From Phoenix dactylifera (taxonomy: Eukaryota > Streptophyta > Magnoliopsida > Arecales > Arecaceae): 64,000 nucleotides of DNA. Under the pieces are notes generated by a model. It searched no databases, was not told the origin of the DNA, and was given only the letters and a program-made list of their open reading frames with translations. Positions 1 to 13,709 of the stretch are shown here, piece by piece; within the stretch, counting starts at the first letter, position 1, and every line of letters begins with the position of its first letter. Location of the stretch: NCBI RefSeq assembly GCF_009389715.1, contig NW_024068195.1, positions 124,001-188,000 of the forward strand. Direction: 5' to 3'. A program made the position numbers and the translations under genes.

Positions 1-3000
1 ATATGTGCTCTTCAAAACAGTGCTCAAATAGTTATTCGCATTTATATAAAAAAAATTTAGTCTCTTGATAAAATTGGTAAGTAGCAAGTTATTTACCTTT
101 AACCTTTCTGAGCTATTAAGCTTAGAGTCTTCTAACTAATGCAACAAGGGAGGAACAGCATTTTCGAATAAAAATCTTTCTAATTATCATCCCCCGGTTG
201 AGATTATAGCAGAATTTATCTGATATGAATGGAGAAACTAGGGTGTGTCTGTTACTCTGTTTCATTGATAGGGAAGGGCCCAAAAATTTGTATGAGACTG
301 AAAATAATTCAGATAACGAAATCACAACATTTTGAGATGAATGAAATTGAAGATGATATGGTAAACTTATATAAGTTTGATACGTTTTTTTTTTTTTGGA
401 GAGCGGTTCATTGCCATGAGACGTTTATAAAAAATGTATACTTATGTTTGGTGCTCCACTCTGTGGATTATAGCAGTCTGATTAATGTGAGTGTGTATTC
501 TCACAAACTTCTCAAACGTCCCAGACGACGTGCAGTGCAGCAGTACTCTGTTTCCTATGAGGTTGAGGCATCATCAACTCCCAAGTGTTATTGAGAACCA
601 GATTCATATCCATCAAGATCACTCCGCACGATGCTATTGTGCTACAAGAAATTGAGATCTCCTGAACAGAGGATAGTTTGCTCTGCTGTCTGATTCTGAT
701 AGGATGCCATGCCAAAGAAAATGCTGCAAGCCCTGTTATAAGCAAAGGAATGGTTGAGCCGTGCTTCTAGTACGGTTGGGGATGGTCATTACAGTTCCCT
801 GCGTCAGTATCAGTCGTGCTTCCTCTACACAACCCTTTCAAGTAAATAGGTAGACTTAAAATCCAACAAGTGCCTTTGGAATTCATCCAATGGGAAGTAT
901 AAACACAAATATTGCTCCATAGCAATTCAAATGATGGTTGAACAAAATTGTAATTAATTTCAGAGTATAATTAAATTCGAATTATAATAATTAAGAATTT
1001 CATGCCAAAAAAAAAGTTAATTCAAGGCTAATCACACACCTACACGAATTCTCAAAAATTTTGATTCTAGCATATTATATAATCATTTTTTAATTTTATT
1101 TTTTTTAAAAAAATAATATAAATGGTTACTAGCATTTTGGATATGTAATGTCATGCGAGCATGAATCAAATACAAGAGAGGGTTCACTAGAGATGGTTTG
1201 AATTGAGGAGCATGAGCTTGGACAGGAGAAACATGGTTAAAAAAAAAAAAGTTCAGGCAAAGCAACTTTAATTTTGGAGAAAAAAAAAGGTTGGAGTTGG
1301 TGTCAAACTTGCACATTGTTTCAATATTGAAAAGTAAAATTGTTTCGAAGTAACACTCTTGTATAGAGTTAAAATTTTATAGTTCATATTATGTAGCAAT
1401 ATAAAAATATTTCATACGTATAGGAAGACAGACATAACTATACTCAGAGTCGATCTCCACTAAAAATCGATCAAATTTGGATTAGACGGTGAGAGTTTTA
1501 CGTCGATGAAAGAGTTTGGATAGTAAATTATATTTAATAGTTTGGATCGTCGGTATAATAAATCTTGTCGGACCTGGGCACAGATTTACTCGAGCATAGC
1601 CAAATCTCCATGTATATGTGCATAAATATTGCGAAGCTTGATATACATTATTAACATATTTCCAATTATCACAAGTTTTTGGAATGGGAAAACTAGCTAT
1701 CATGGTTTTAAAGCGAGGGATGTGATGTTAAATTTGACAACTAAATGTATATGTATATATGCAAGCATGCTTTTGTAGGTTGGATATTGTATTATTTTAT
1801 AATCTCAGCTTTTTGATTAGAATAGATATCTATCTTATATCTTTTAGTACTTAACTAAATGTTTTTTCAAAAAAAACAAATAATATAGTACATTATTAAT
1901 AGTTAAGTGACAGCTAAACTAATGGGCAGCGTTTGTCTTAGGAAACAGACCAAGTTACGGGAACTCGTCGAAGTTTGACTGGAACGGTCTCCTGGGCTCC
2001 TCAGGGCTTGCATCGTCGGGACCTGCATTTTTTAGTTTTTACACACCAAGACGCCGGCTTTTCATGATACCAAGCCATGATGGAAACCCGGGAACGAGTA
2101 CGTAGCACTGTAGAAGCACTGCATGCAGGAAAACACAGCGAACCGATCCCCTCACATCTCCATCGGTTTAATATGACTATTACCATCACAGGTATTCCCA
2201 TACTAGAGACAGTTGAGTTTAGGTTGAGGTCTCCAGCTCGAGAGCAGGTCTTGTCCCGGAGATACGAGTTATCTCTCACGAAATCACGGGACTTCCATTT
2301 AAGACCGAGCGAAAGCATGATAGAGGGAGCACAAAGGTCCCATCAGTCACAGCCTACATCATACATATCATCAGCTGTCTCCTCCCACCCCCTCCTCCAC
2401 CAGGATCTACGAATTTGTCCTCCATATTGCCATGGTTCTGCAAGAGGAATCATTTGGTGCAAGTACGAAGATCGCAGAAAGCCAGTGTGATCTATCATAC
2501 CGCACGTCATGACGTCAATGGGGTATAACGTATTCCTCTCTCCAGTACCTGGAATTACTGTAGTTCAGTGGCTGAACCTACCATGCGGGTGCCCTGCCCT
2601 GCTCCAACGCTTTGATCCAAAAACTGGAAGGGAAATTTTTTTTGGCGATTTCGTTCTTTAAAAAGAAATATAAAACAATATTATGTATCTTATGTACCGC
2701 GATGGAGGGACGCCACGTACCGTACGTTGTCTCTTCCCAAGTGGTGAGGCTCCGAAGGGAGCTGTCGACAATCAATATTGTTTGTATTTTCTGAGGAAAA
2801 TAGCAAATATTTTACCAGTACAGTTTGAAACCCTAACCCCCTCTAAATGGATTGTAATAAGCTAAAATTAGTTGGTACTTATCTAATCAGGAGGAAAGTT
2901 TTTTTTTTTTTTTTTGCTTTTCAACCCATTCAACTTGAATTCCGATAATCATGCAAAGTCAAAAATTTATAGGAGATAAATCTTAATTCTAAATAGACTT

Positions 3001-5389
3001 CATCTATAGCTCCATTGCTTAATTTTTTTCGGATTAAAAAATTTGCTGAAGCAATTTCTTTTAAAAAATATATTTTAACTTTACTATTATAGGATCGTAT
3101 CTTATTGTATAACTCGAAAAGTTACTAATTTCAGAAAAAAAATACTTCAATCGAATATTGTACATGCAAATTAGGATTTTTGAGATTTTGGCATTCAATT
3201 TCATTTCGCGATGGAATACATTTTGCTCCGGGACCCTCCCTGATGCACCCAATAGTAACTAGGTCCATATCAAATTTGAAAATCTTTCTAAAAATTCTAA
3301 AAAATAGAGCTGAACATAAAAATATTATTCATAGTTTTTTTAAAATACTAAGAAATAAAGTTAAATGAACTAAAAGTTTTGAATAGTATGCTATGCCTTT
3401 ATAATGGACCCTTATCAAAATTATTATTGATTAATACAATTGTAGCCTTCGAAAAGTAACATTTCCATTTATATATTAAGATTGTCACTGTTATGATAGT
3501 TTTTAGAATAGTGTTATAATGATAAATAATGAATAACAACAAAAATACTGGAATTATCTTTCTATTCATCATTTTCATTTGATAAAATAACATTATCGTG
3601 TGAACTTTAAAATCACTTTGACATGAAAAAAGATTATTTTTATAGGATTATTTGATGGCTATTTATTTTTCTCATTGTAATTATATGTAAGGAAATGGGG
3701 GGCCACAAAAACCATTATAATGACCATAAAATAATGGCTGCGATACTATTATTTACAACATTGAAATGAACTGCGGCCTCAACAATGAAGGCACTAGAAA
3801 GAGTTTCTTTTAAATTTGGGAAAGGTAATTACATCTATAACTAAGATTTGCAAATAGTTGTAATTACTTTTATTCGGACAGAAAATCCATCTTCTTTCAC
3901 TAGCAGGTGAGTATAGTTTTGGATCATTTCAGAAGTGAAATGGGTATACAAAACAGGTACAACAAATGCATATCAGACTCCAATAGACACCATACGATCG
4001 ATCAGTCTATATCATTCTATATCTCTTATATGTTGAGCATCGACGATATATAGTCTGGGTCCTCTGGGATCGCTTATCTAAAAGCTTAAACGACCATTTG
4101 ACAACGAATAATGCCTTTTCTGCCTATTTTCTGGTTTTCATATCCAGATATCAAACTGATTCCTTTGATTTGTTCTCTCTCCATTTTTTTTTTTTTTTTT
4201 TTTTTTGCACTTTTGAGGAAATGATTCCCTTGAATTATCAAGGAAAAAAAAATCAAAGGATCAAAAAAAAATTGCATACCCTGAAAAACTGGGACAACAT
4301 ATATACAAGAACAGATACATATATATCAGAATAGGGTTGATAGGTGGGAGCGAAAATTATAGTTTCAGGCAATATAGAATATTTGGCGTACATGCGAGAG
4401 TACAATGATAGGGTTTCGAGGATTGTATATATCTTATCAGAGTACGCCAAAATATTTCAAAGAATCGTATCGGATCTATACATTAGTATCACATTGAAAA
4501 TTATCTAAAAATATATTAATTACATATATATATATCTATCAACACGATAGAAGGCTAAATTTTGTGCAGGCAGCATCAACGAGTGCCGGACGTTGTACGA
4601 CCCGATATATCGGCAAATATGAAAAGCATGCTCTTAGATTCGCTCCATGCATATTTACAGTCCGGATCACGCAGAACATTTAAAGGCACAGCTCAACATT
4701 GATACAGCACAAAATGGGAGAGCTGCACCTCTGAACACCGAGCAAGAAACTGGAGTAAAACCGAACAAAAACAAGAGGAAAATAGAACTGGTGCTACTAC
4801 ATATGAGAAACAGTCAAACAGATAATAAATTACTTGCTATAAAACAACATTATTATGTGTGCTAAGAATTTCAAATTCCTAGCGGTGTAAGCACGGTGGC
4901 CGACCGGAACACTTTTGAACGATTGCGCACAGTATCCTAATTTTCCGTGTTTTACTATTCAAGCATGCTTAGTTGACGACAGAAATGGTGAACGTAGGAA
5001 ACATCGGTTGCTGTTTAATACAATAATGCCTGCTAAAACTTATACATCCGCCCGTATGCTTTCAAAAAGAACTCCATCAGAAGAACATAAGCTTGCAAAG
5101 GAAAACATAGAAAGGGGGAAGAGAGGTAGTGGGAGAGATTTATAACAAACCCACTCTTAAGTAAATTTCTTCTTCACATATTTCTTTCCCACTCCTTTCC
5201 TTGCTGATACCCAACCCCATGCAAGCCCAAACCAAAAGATCATATATCGCGGGTTCCCCACGTATACATATTGTAAGATTACTTGTGTATCATATACGTA
5301 TATAACACTCCAAAGAACCCTGTTTCAAAAGAACAAAAAAAATGCATTACCAAAAGCATAACAAAAAGAGGAGGATAGATCTGACGACG
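1..5389. other. intergenic, no recognisable gene
   Basis: AT-rich sequence with many homopolymer A and T runs. The short open frames (all under about 140 codons) lack recognisable domains, and opposite-strand frames overlap, as expected by chance. The stretch at 2000-2510 is richer in GC and open on both strands (105 and 137 codons). I read both frames and recognise neither. No tRNA, rRNA or transposon domain was seen. Confidence 0.6.
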
Positions 5390-6436
5390 TCAACTCACAT
5401 GTTCGGATCCATCTCCGCCCTCTCCCACTCGTTCAGCCGCACCACCACCAGCAACCCTCGTAGAGCTAAGCAGCTGAGCGAATGAGGTCACCTTCTCGCA
5501 CTTCCTCTTGTTCTCACCTCCCCTCCTCCTCTCCTCTCTACCACCAATATTACTACTGGAGGCAGCTTTACAAGAGGAAGTGGACGAGGAAGAAGAGGAA
5601 GAGACGGGCTTGGGGATGTAGAGGGAGGTGGCGAAGTTGGTCTTCGCCTTGGACCCCCTCATCCGCCGGGCGGCAGCGTCGTACGCCCTCGCCGCCTCCT
5701 CCGCCGTGTCGAACGTCCCCAGCCAGTGCCGGCACCGCCCTATCCTGTCCCGTATCTCAGCCGACCACCTCCCCCACGGCCTCTTCCTCACCCCTCTATA
5801 GTTCCTCCCAACACCGGTCCCCTCACCGGCCCCGGTAACCCCACCTACCTTAAACTCATCTTCTTTCTGAGCCGCCGGCAGCCTCTCCGGTCCGGCTTGG
5901 TCAGGCCGGTTCCCGTAGAGCACGTGGTAGCCCACCACGGCCGCTATCCCGTCGAGCGGTGGAGGTCGCGGATTCTCTTCAACCGCGGCGGTCGAGGCGG
6001 CAGGCAAAACCAGCCCGGTTGGGGCGGGCATCTCGGCTGGCTCTGATGGTTCTTGCTTGATGCGGACCGAGGGAAGAGAGGCGGTGGAGGCTTCCATGGC
6101 TTTGATAAGGCTGGTCATTGGCTGGAGAGAGTGGCGAAGGAGTGGTATAAAGTTCGGAGATGTGGTCACCTCCGGTGAGCTTAAGTTCCTTTCAGCCGGG
6201 CAAGGGGAATGTGAAAAGACGGCGGGTGGGGGGCCATGCAAGTGATAGGAGGTCGTACGGACATGTCTCTGATCTTTTATGTACGATTGGAGCAGTGCAT
6301 GAGGGCTGGCGTGGAGTATAAGGAGGCCATGGAAGCTCAGTTTGTTCTCGCTGGTGTCACCGGAGGTGACTGCAGGACGGAGGAGGGTAACAGGCGGGAC
6401 GGATGCAAGGCTCGATTTAAAGTAGGACCCACTCAT
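5390..6436 (-). CDS. AP2/ERF-domain transcription factor (ERF subfamily)
   Basis: Single-exon gene of 348 codons for a nuclear DNA-binding transcription factor. One AP2/ERF domain lies at about residues 213-269, beginning [12 protein letters not shown] and continuing [23 protein letters not shown] and KAKTNF. Alanine and aspartate in the AEIRD segment are typical of ERF-type factors (GCC-box binding) rather than DREB-type. The N-terminal two thirds is low complexity. It contains IKQE at about 127-130, which fits the SUMO consensus psi-K-x-E. A serine tract follows the domain and then a basic cluster (KRKCEK), a possible nuclear localisation signal. The frame stays open 11 codons further upstream but only from a GTG, so the first ATG at 6436 is taken as the start. 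I see no EAR repression motif. The exact ERF group is not assigned; the [10 protein letters not shown] segment is unusual compared with common ERF groups. Confidence 0.88.
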   Translation of the reverse strand: MSGSYFKSSLASVPPVTLLRPAVTSGDTSENKLSFHGLLILHASPHALLQSYIKDQRHVRTTSYHLHGPPPAVFSHSPCPAERNLSSPEVTTSPNFIPLLRHSLQPMTSLIKAMEASTASLPSVRIKQEPSEPAEMPAPTGLVLPAASTAAVEENPRPPPLDGIAAVVGYHVLYGNRPDQAGPERLPAAQKEDEFKVGGVTGAGEGTGVGRNYRGVRKRPWGRWSAEIRDRIGRCRHWLGTFDTAEEAARAYDAAARRMRGSKAKTNFATSLYIPKPVSSSSSSSTSSCKAASSSNIGGREERRRGGENKRKCEKVTSFAQLLSSTRVAGGGAAERVGEGGDGSEHVS

Positions 6437-6759
6437 CTGGAGATAAAAAAAAATGGGGCCCACGATCACTGCAAACGTTTCTGGAAGGCGGAGGGTGTGT
6501 AGGCCTCCTGACCATGGGGTTATGGTCGCAATGATGGGTTTTTTTTTTCTTCATTATGTTATTAGTTCTTCGGAGATATTTAGCACTGATCTGGGTGCTG
6601 AAATTTCTTGAAAATCCGACTTGGCGCAATTCTGGATCAGTTAATTTGAAAGCTCAGGAGATGCATCCATGCAATTTTTGATGGCTGAATCTTATTCTGA
6701 TATTATTGATACGAAAGTCCTCTTCTATTGTGGCGATTGCAAGGGGGTTAAATTTTATT

Positions 6760-7500
6760 TTGGTTGAAAATTGCTTGGTGTAAACTTCCATGCAAATCCT
6801 TCCATGCTTAAGCAAGTATTCTTGACTCTAATACAGCCACTTGTGATACCTGCGATAAAGAAGAGAATTTGAATCATGTCCTATTGCCATGCCATGTTGC
6901 TCGGAAGGTTTCTGGGATCATCTCTAATCTCTATTTCTAGTCATTTTGTCTTGCCAGTTTATTGTTGGATTATCTTTCAGCCAGTAACTTAATTAGTTAC
7001 ACATAAGCCCATAGTTGCTTATTTCGGTTGGTTGCTTGGGAGGCATCAAAATGACAGGATATTTTAGATGGCTTCTCCAAATTCAAGGTTTATTGCTATT
7101 CAATTCATTCATCTTGCTCTTGAAATTTTGGAGACATCAGCGAGTCCATGCTTCATTTTTTCAAGGCACCATATTGCTTGGAGCTCCAACATCTCCCTTC
7201 CTACTAATATACATATTCATTGGGTATCTCCTTCTAGAATTTGAAGATAATCAACTTTGATAGTTAGCTTGGAAGCAATTAAGATGCGGCTGCATTCTTT
7301 ATTAAGGACCATTTTGTTAGTCTTATCTATGCAGGTAGCAGGTGTTTTTTTTGGCTACATCTGTTTCTCTGACTGAATATTAAGAGTTGCCTAGAAAGGT
7401 TTTAAGGTTGCATTCTACAATTTTCAATGTAGAAGATTATTACTTGAAAATAATTGTAGTGTAGTTATTGATTGGATCGGTTGGAAGTCTCTCTCTAGAT
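6760..7500 (+). pseudogene. LINE (non-LTR retrotransposon) ORF2 3' remnant: zf-RVT and RNase H region
   Basis: Broken reading frames resemble the C-terminal part of plant L1-type LINE polyproteins. At about 6835-6905 one frame reads CDTCDKEENLNHVLLPCH, the Cys/His arrangement of the reverse-transcriptase zinc-binding domain (zf-RVT). Downstream, with frame changes and stops, come segments like the linker that precedes RNase H (GWLLGRHQNDRIF near 7030 and INFD-like near 7250). Multiple stops and shifts show that it is dead. Related RNase H remnants lie at about 11405, 34915 and 37040. Confidence 0.6.
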
Positions 7501-10085
7501 TATTAAATCTTCTTCTTTTTGAAATCTTCAGTTTTTGTGCAATTTTGAAATTTTTTTCGTCCCAAATTATATTTTCAAAAAAGCTAACTTATGTTGCTTG
7601 TTGGTTGATTGGTATAGATTTAATTATGACATTCACACCAATACTGCTGTACATTCGTAATTAGCTTTGTAACACTTCGAGATACCGAGATCAGCACCCA
7701 GCCCCTTAGGTCGATGATGTGGCACACCATATACCTGCCACGTCGGAAGCGCCGCTGCACCAGTAAAGGTTATCAAGGCTAGCAGAAAGGCAGGCGTTAG
7801 GCGAGGTGGAGAATTAACTTATGGTCATATCGTGTTAAAAAGGTGTGATCATTACACAATCGTCCCCGTGTAACACCTACGTGGATTGCGCGATCTCACC
7901 GGGTGTAACTGGTCAGGGGAGAAGGGAGGACGGTGAGATGACGGGGGTGACCGGCTGCTGGCGATGTGATGCCCTGTCTCATCCGGCTCACCGCCTCGAC
8001 ATCCGGTAGCGAGACTCGAGCTGCGCGTCAGCTTGTCGTCAAAAGTTACGGGACTGTGTTCTACCACTTCCATTAATAGCTTGTTATACGGTTAAATCTA
8101 CAGAGACCAAGGAACAGACCCACTGCATCAACCCAGACCCATAACGGGGCCCACCTATACAAATGCTCGGTCATGATGGGGGCTTGGTCCCTATATACCG
8201 AGGCTGGCATTTGGTGTTCTAATTTATGACTCAATCGCAGGGCACAGGCGGCAAAAGATAAGCAACTGGGACGTGCAGGGGGGTTTCTGAATAACCTACC
8301 AGTTTTCTGAGCATATTTATATTTTATCGGACAGTATGAAAAGGAGAAATCCACTTTTCCGAGGAGTATGAAGAAATCGAGTGATGCAAGTCGAAGAAGA
8401 TAACACGCGGTTCAAGGAGGGAGGGCACGGCCCAACGGGCCATGATATGCTACGTGTAGAGACGATGACTTATGGTTTTAAGGACGACGGGATCATTGCC
8501 GTTTTCATGGTAAGATTTTGTTTTATCTTTGGGTAAAATGCAACGACAACCAGATAAGAAAGATATCAGCCCTAAAAATTTAAAACTTTTAATTAGTTTT
8601 TTCTTTTTTTAAATTTAATTCGAAGCCCCCACCAAGTGCATCTCCTCTCCCCTGACGACCTCCGCCGCATGCACTCCATGGCCACAAGCTCTCTGATCCC
8701 TCGCCACCCCTTATCCCAAACCCTCGCCTGCTTCCTCGAAACCCTAACTTTGGATCGACGAAATCTCTCGCCTATCCACCACGTCCGCTGTGGCAACCCC
8801 GCCTACCGGTCTTGGACTGATGAGCTTGGGAAGAGAGCTGAAGCTGGTGAAATAATCCCTTGTGCTGGTGGATCATTCTTAAAGATATCTCTGTATCACG
8901 GGAGAACTAAAAATCCAACAACCATCTCAACAAGAATCTGAAAAAAATGTTTATCGTTTAATTCATAGGTCAACGAGAGCCTTGACTCAAGTAGCTCACC
9001 AGAGATGTTGGAGTTGAAGCTGGCGGAGAAGTCAAAAGAGTCGTGAAGGAGATTTGTTGCATCAGACGATGGAGGCAGGCAGGCTTCGCATCGGAGGATC
9101 GGATGGTGAGCTCCCGGAGCTAAAAGTCGACGAATCCGGAGACGGCAATTGAATGAATGACGAAGAGGGATTCCGAGTTAATGATTTTTTACTGTTTTTC
9201 TTTTACGATCTATATTGAGTGTATTTCAGCCATTTTAGTCGCTCCATTAATGATGTCAGGGACGAGATCGATGGCTAAACTATGTTGATATGGAAAAATA
9301 AGTTCTGATATTTAGTTGAAATTTTTTAAACTCCTAGGATCATTGTGTTTTGCGCCCAAACTTAAAAAAAAAAAAATGTCGCTGCAATTTTTTTTTTTTT
9401 TTGGAGGGTTGTATGGCTGTGTCGAGCTTTAGAACGACAGGCGCGGTGGCCTCCAAATATTATATCTGTCCAATCATCTACTATATCCGGAGGTTTGCTG
9501 CTAAGCGTGTGTGTGGACTATAGTTAATTAACATTAGATGCATATTAGTACAGGGCGTGATGTTTTTTGTTTGGAGGGAAAAAAATAATATGATCTAATC
9601 TAAAGATATCAGTCAAAACCTATAGTTGTTATATAATTTGTATATGGAGGACTTTAGATAATTATTTTTTCTAAAATCTCCTCTACAAAATAATTCTTTG
9701 GTATTTTTTTTTCTTTTCAAGTCTGCATACTCTTGTACATTTCCCCGAACAAGTACAGTAGTTTATAATATTATTTTGTATTAAAGATACAATTTGTAAT
9801 ATCAACATGGTTGCCGCCAAAATTCAGCCCAACCATGAGTTGTTTGGAGATCAGTGTTGATGAGGTCGGCAAGCACTAGTGAGGTTGGTGGAGATGCTAT
9901 ACGGATCGGCAAAATTGGTCCAAGCAGAAGATGGTGAGTTGGAGAGAGTGATTGGTGGTGGCTATGCTCGAACAAAGAAGCTGGTGCGACATATACGTAC
10001 GACCTGAAACAAGAAAAGAAAGGCCATTTATCGGAGTTTGTCCCGCATAAACTCTTTAATACCTTAGTTAGGTGGAGATCTTAGG

Positions 10086-10247
10086 AAAACAGTGGAGACT
10101 TGAGAGAGTGGTAGCGAGCATGAAGAAAGTGTAAGAAAATCATACCTGAAGATCCCTTGAGCATAGAAAACAGTGGAGACTTGAGAGAGTGGTAGCAAGC
10201 GTGAAGAAAGTGTAAGAAAATTATACGTGAAGATTCCTCGAGCATAG
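10086..10247. repeat. 81-bp tandem duplication (two copies)
   Basis: Two adjacent copies, each beginning AAAACAGTGGAGACTTGAGA (10086 and 10167), with exact 81-bp spacing and a few substitutions between them. No coding sense recognised. Confidence 0.85.
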
Positions 10248-11404
10248 CCTATATAAGCAAGGATCGGTATCCGAGTATTGCTCGATAAACACCGCCTTAT
10301 TATGCGCGTCAGGTTAACCATGCACGATCATAGGTTGAGTCGTAACAGTCGGTCCTGAAAGAAAATTTAAATATCTTTGTGGCGCTCTGAATGAAGGCTA
10401 CACAGCAAACTCTTATTAGCCAGCCCGTCTATATCAACAGAGGTCAGTTTTGAAGCATATCAAACACTTATGTGCAATTCTTGCCTTCTCAACTTTGATG
10501 AAATTCAAGAGAGCATCAATATCTTTCTGGACTTAAATTAATTCTGTGATAGACAAGTTGTTCTATATATTGATATTTGTGTTTCAATATTTATCATGCA
10601 GATTATTGATGGATTAGTTATGAGAACTGCTCGACAAAATCAAATCAACTCGGATATGATTTCAATATTTCTTGTGCATCTCATAGTTCTTTTTGTTTCA
10701 CCATCTCAACGAAAGAAATGGGCAGGATGGGCTCCTGTTCAATCCTTAAAATAAATAAATAAATAAATAAATAAAACATTAAGTAAAAGATGTCTTATAA
10801 AGCCATGCATCATTGCGCATTTGTGCTATAGACAAACCGCCTCCCAACAGTGCCTTGCGGTTGGATTAGAACTAGTACTTTTTTTTCTTTTCAGAAGAAC
10901 ATTAGAACAATGTTTGAATTTTACTTAAAAACAAACTATATATTTTATTATCCTTTCTTTTTTTCCCCTTTACTGAGAGCCATAAGCTAGGAATTTTCAA
11001 AGATTCAAACTTTATGTTGGTTACTGATCCGGGCACCTGGAGAACATGGAAAACTTCTCCAGATAAAGGTGGGCAAGCGCACATCCTCGTTCGTCTGACC
11101 GTCTCCTTTGCTTGCTTGGAATTTCAGAGGACCATCTTGGGTCAAGTGTCAGTGTGTAACCCAAAGTCATTCAACATTACAATTTTATCTAATCATCTTG
11201 TAATTGAATATAGAGAAATTATATCGCACATCATGTATGCCATTCGTCACAACCACTCATTTTTATAGACTCCGTTCATCAAGCGCTCATCTTGGTGCAC
11301 TGCCTTAAAAATGAGCAGCTCTAATTACCGGCATACATGGTCATATAGTGCACGTCATGTAACATATAATTTCTCGCCTAGGATTGTTCTTATTTCGTGG
11401 GAGT

Positions 11405-11745
11405 CCCCACTCTGTGGCCATCTGAAGGTGAATTTTGACAGAACTGTGTGTCTGATGTTGGGGACAGTGCAGGTGTGAGTTTTGTGATCAGGAATCACGA
11501 ATCGAGGTTGATTGTTGCAAAGGGCGACGCTTGTCTGGATTGACGGCCATCGGAGCGGAGCTCAGGGCAGCACGAGAGTAATCGATTGGATTCAATTGGG
11601 GGAGCCGAGGAGGGGTGACAATCCTTTGTTGCGTGACATCTGGAGGATGGCGGGCGACTGCAGAACTTTTCAGGCCGTATATGCATACTGTGAGGCAAAT
11701 AGAGCTATGAATTGGGTCGCTTTCTTTACTGTATAGTATTTTAGC
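11405..11745 (+). pseudogene. RNase H-like (RVT_3) remnant of a LINE
   Basis: Frame-shifted fragments match the plant RNase H-like domain found at the end of LINE ORF2 and in domesticated relatives. Seen in order: VNFD, SAGVSFVIRNHESRLIV, then LTAIGAELRAARE, then LLRDIWRMAGDCRTFQAVYA and ANRAMNWVAFF. The first acidic residue (VNFD) and the later glutamate (GAEL) correspond to catalytic positions of RNase H. Stops and at least two frame changes separate the pieces, so no working protein is expected. Confidence 0.6.
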
Positions 11746-13301
11746 GAGGTCCTCCAGATACACCAGAAGATGTATATATATATAATTTCCCGATAATAAG
11801 CTCTCTTTGGCCCAATAAATTGTTTATCCAGCAATCTGATCTTCTTGTAACTTGCCGTGGAGTAAGAGCCATCTTCTGCCAATGTTTGACAAGTCCACTT
11901 CGTAAAAAGACAAGTAGAATTTATTTTTTTTTTTGTTCTCAAAAAAGGTGTGCACCTCCACCTTGACATGCTTTGGAAGAACGAGACTTTGTTGGCTACG
12001 ATCATAATATAATAGCATCTTCTATGATGAGAAGTTGAGAACACGGTAGTGTATGTTTACGTGGAATGCAGGTTGGGTGGATCCGGTGCCGCTGATGCTA
12101 GGCTTCCCCTGAATATTGTGACAGTTTTAGTCTCTCTTTTTTTTTCCAGCAATTATGCGAAAGTTATAATCATGAGGGCTTTTATAAAAGAAAACAAGCT
12201 ATGATGAATGACGCGAATTTTGATGTGTGTTTGGAAGCAGCTACTAAATTTCTTTATCAATTGCGAAGGATAAACAGAGATAAAGGCATCATGTAGCTCT
12301 GATTGCCAATGACACCAATTTTGCTCCATCTTCATATAGGCTACTACTTTGTGAAGCCAATGCAAGTCTTAGCCTTTTTTCATTTATGCATACATTACTC
12401 CCACAAAATCTGGGATACGGCTTACTCAAATTGAGGGCTATATCCATGAACTCAACGAGTTGATTATATTACAAAAAACTTTGCATGGAAAATATATCTC
12501 ATTCTACCCATTCATTGATTCCCTATAATTTTAATTTTTTTTTTTTTTTTATTTTGCGTTGAAGGATGTCAGGAGTAGCATTGTTCTGTTTCAAAAAGAC
12601 ACCTCGGTTGTGATATCTTTTCCAAGAGGGTAACCAAAGAAGGGGTTAGGTAGCAATATCTTGTCACTGTATTCGGTTAAATATACAACGTGTAGATCTT
12701 GCTGCCTTCATTAATGAACTGCCAATAATTCTTTTACTTATGGAAATCACCCAGCCCATTTGAAGAGAAGAAGAAAGAAAAATCTCCAATTAAAATATCA
12801 AATGCTTCCACCAAAGCCAGGGCATGCCCAGAATAAGTTCAAGTAGGAGAGGTACTAAATCTATATGCCACAAATCAACTGGAAAGCTTTCAACCACCGT
12901 CACCGTGGCAACACTTTATTCATAGCGGGACCTAAATCTTGTAACCACATGACACTATTACTGGCCATGTAAGAGAGAGAAATTAGGGTTAGATATGATA
13001 TATTATTTTCTTTCTTTTCTTATCGGGGCTGGAAATGAGTAGATGGACCATTATCCATACCCACCCTATACTTGCCTCGGGACGAGATGAGACAAGTAGA
13101 GTCTTGAAATGGTCAAGTTAAACAAGGAAGATTGGATGGGTTAGGTCGGGTAAAACTACAAAAAATAAAAAAAAAATGACATACTTTTTTTTTCTCCTCG
13201 GAGAGGGAATTTGTGAAGAGTTTTATATATCTTAGTTAGATTTGGGGTGAGTTTTAGCATTACCCATACTCATCTCGGATCTACAATGACCCACGTAAAA
13301 T

Positions 13302-13709
13302 TAGAGATGGCAATTAATGATCCGACAAGTCAAACCAACCTGCTTTAAGCAGATTTTGATTTGATATAAATGGAAAAAATAGGTCAACTCGTCTAGACCT
13401 GTTTATTAAATAGGTTCGGTTCAGGCTTAAATCTTTGATCCGTTTAACCCATTTTAACTCGTTTGATAATTGCATCAAATCAATAACCCAACCTATTTAA
13501 CTTGTTTGAAGTCTTCTTAACCTGTTTAAATCTATTTAATCAATTAAAAACTCCTCTAACGCATTTAACCTAACTTGACCTGTTTAATAGATAGGTTATG
13601 CAGGTCGGATTGAGTTATCTATTTAATAAACAGGTTGGATTAGGACTGATGAATTTTTAACTCGATATGTATCCAAACCGACCCGATCCAAATCCGATTG
13701 ATACCCTTA
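13302..13709. mobile_element. hAT-type MITE, copy 1 (408 bp)
   Basis: Non-autonomous DNA transposon without coding capacity. It starts TAGAGATGGCAAT and ends ATTGATACCCTTA, whose reverse complement is a diverged inverted copy of the start. It is flanked by near-identical 8-bp repeats, CGTAAAAT (13294-13301) and GGTAAAAT (13710-13717), the size expected for hAT transposase. The interior is full of short TTTAACC/TGTTTAA-like repeats shared with the copies at 28221 and 52961. Confidence 0.75.

Larger units (their letters stand above)
7501..13301. other. gene-poor region
   Basis: No complete gene recognised. The stretch 7680-8480 is GC-richer with short unrelated frames. At 8636-8941 (+) a 101-codon frame runs through GC-rich sequence without any family I recognise, and a purine-rich segment follows to about 9150. 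The remainder is AT-rich. The 81-bp duplication near 10086 and the RNase H remnant near 11405 are listed separately. Confidence 0.5.

Noticed and set aside
2001..2490. Opposing 105- and 137-codon frames
   Set aside because: They overlap antisense to each other, lack known domains, and show no splice or promoter support, so neither can be called a gene.
8636..8941. 101-codon plus-strand frame in GC-rich sequence
   Set aside because: No family recognised and no homologous paralogue in the window. It remains possible but cannot be supported.
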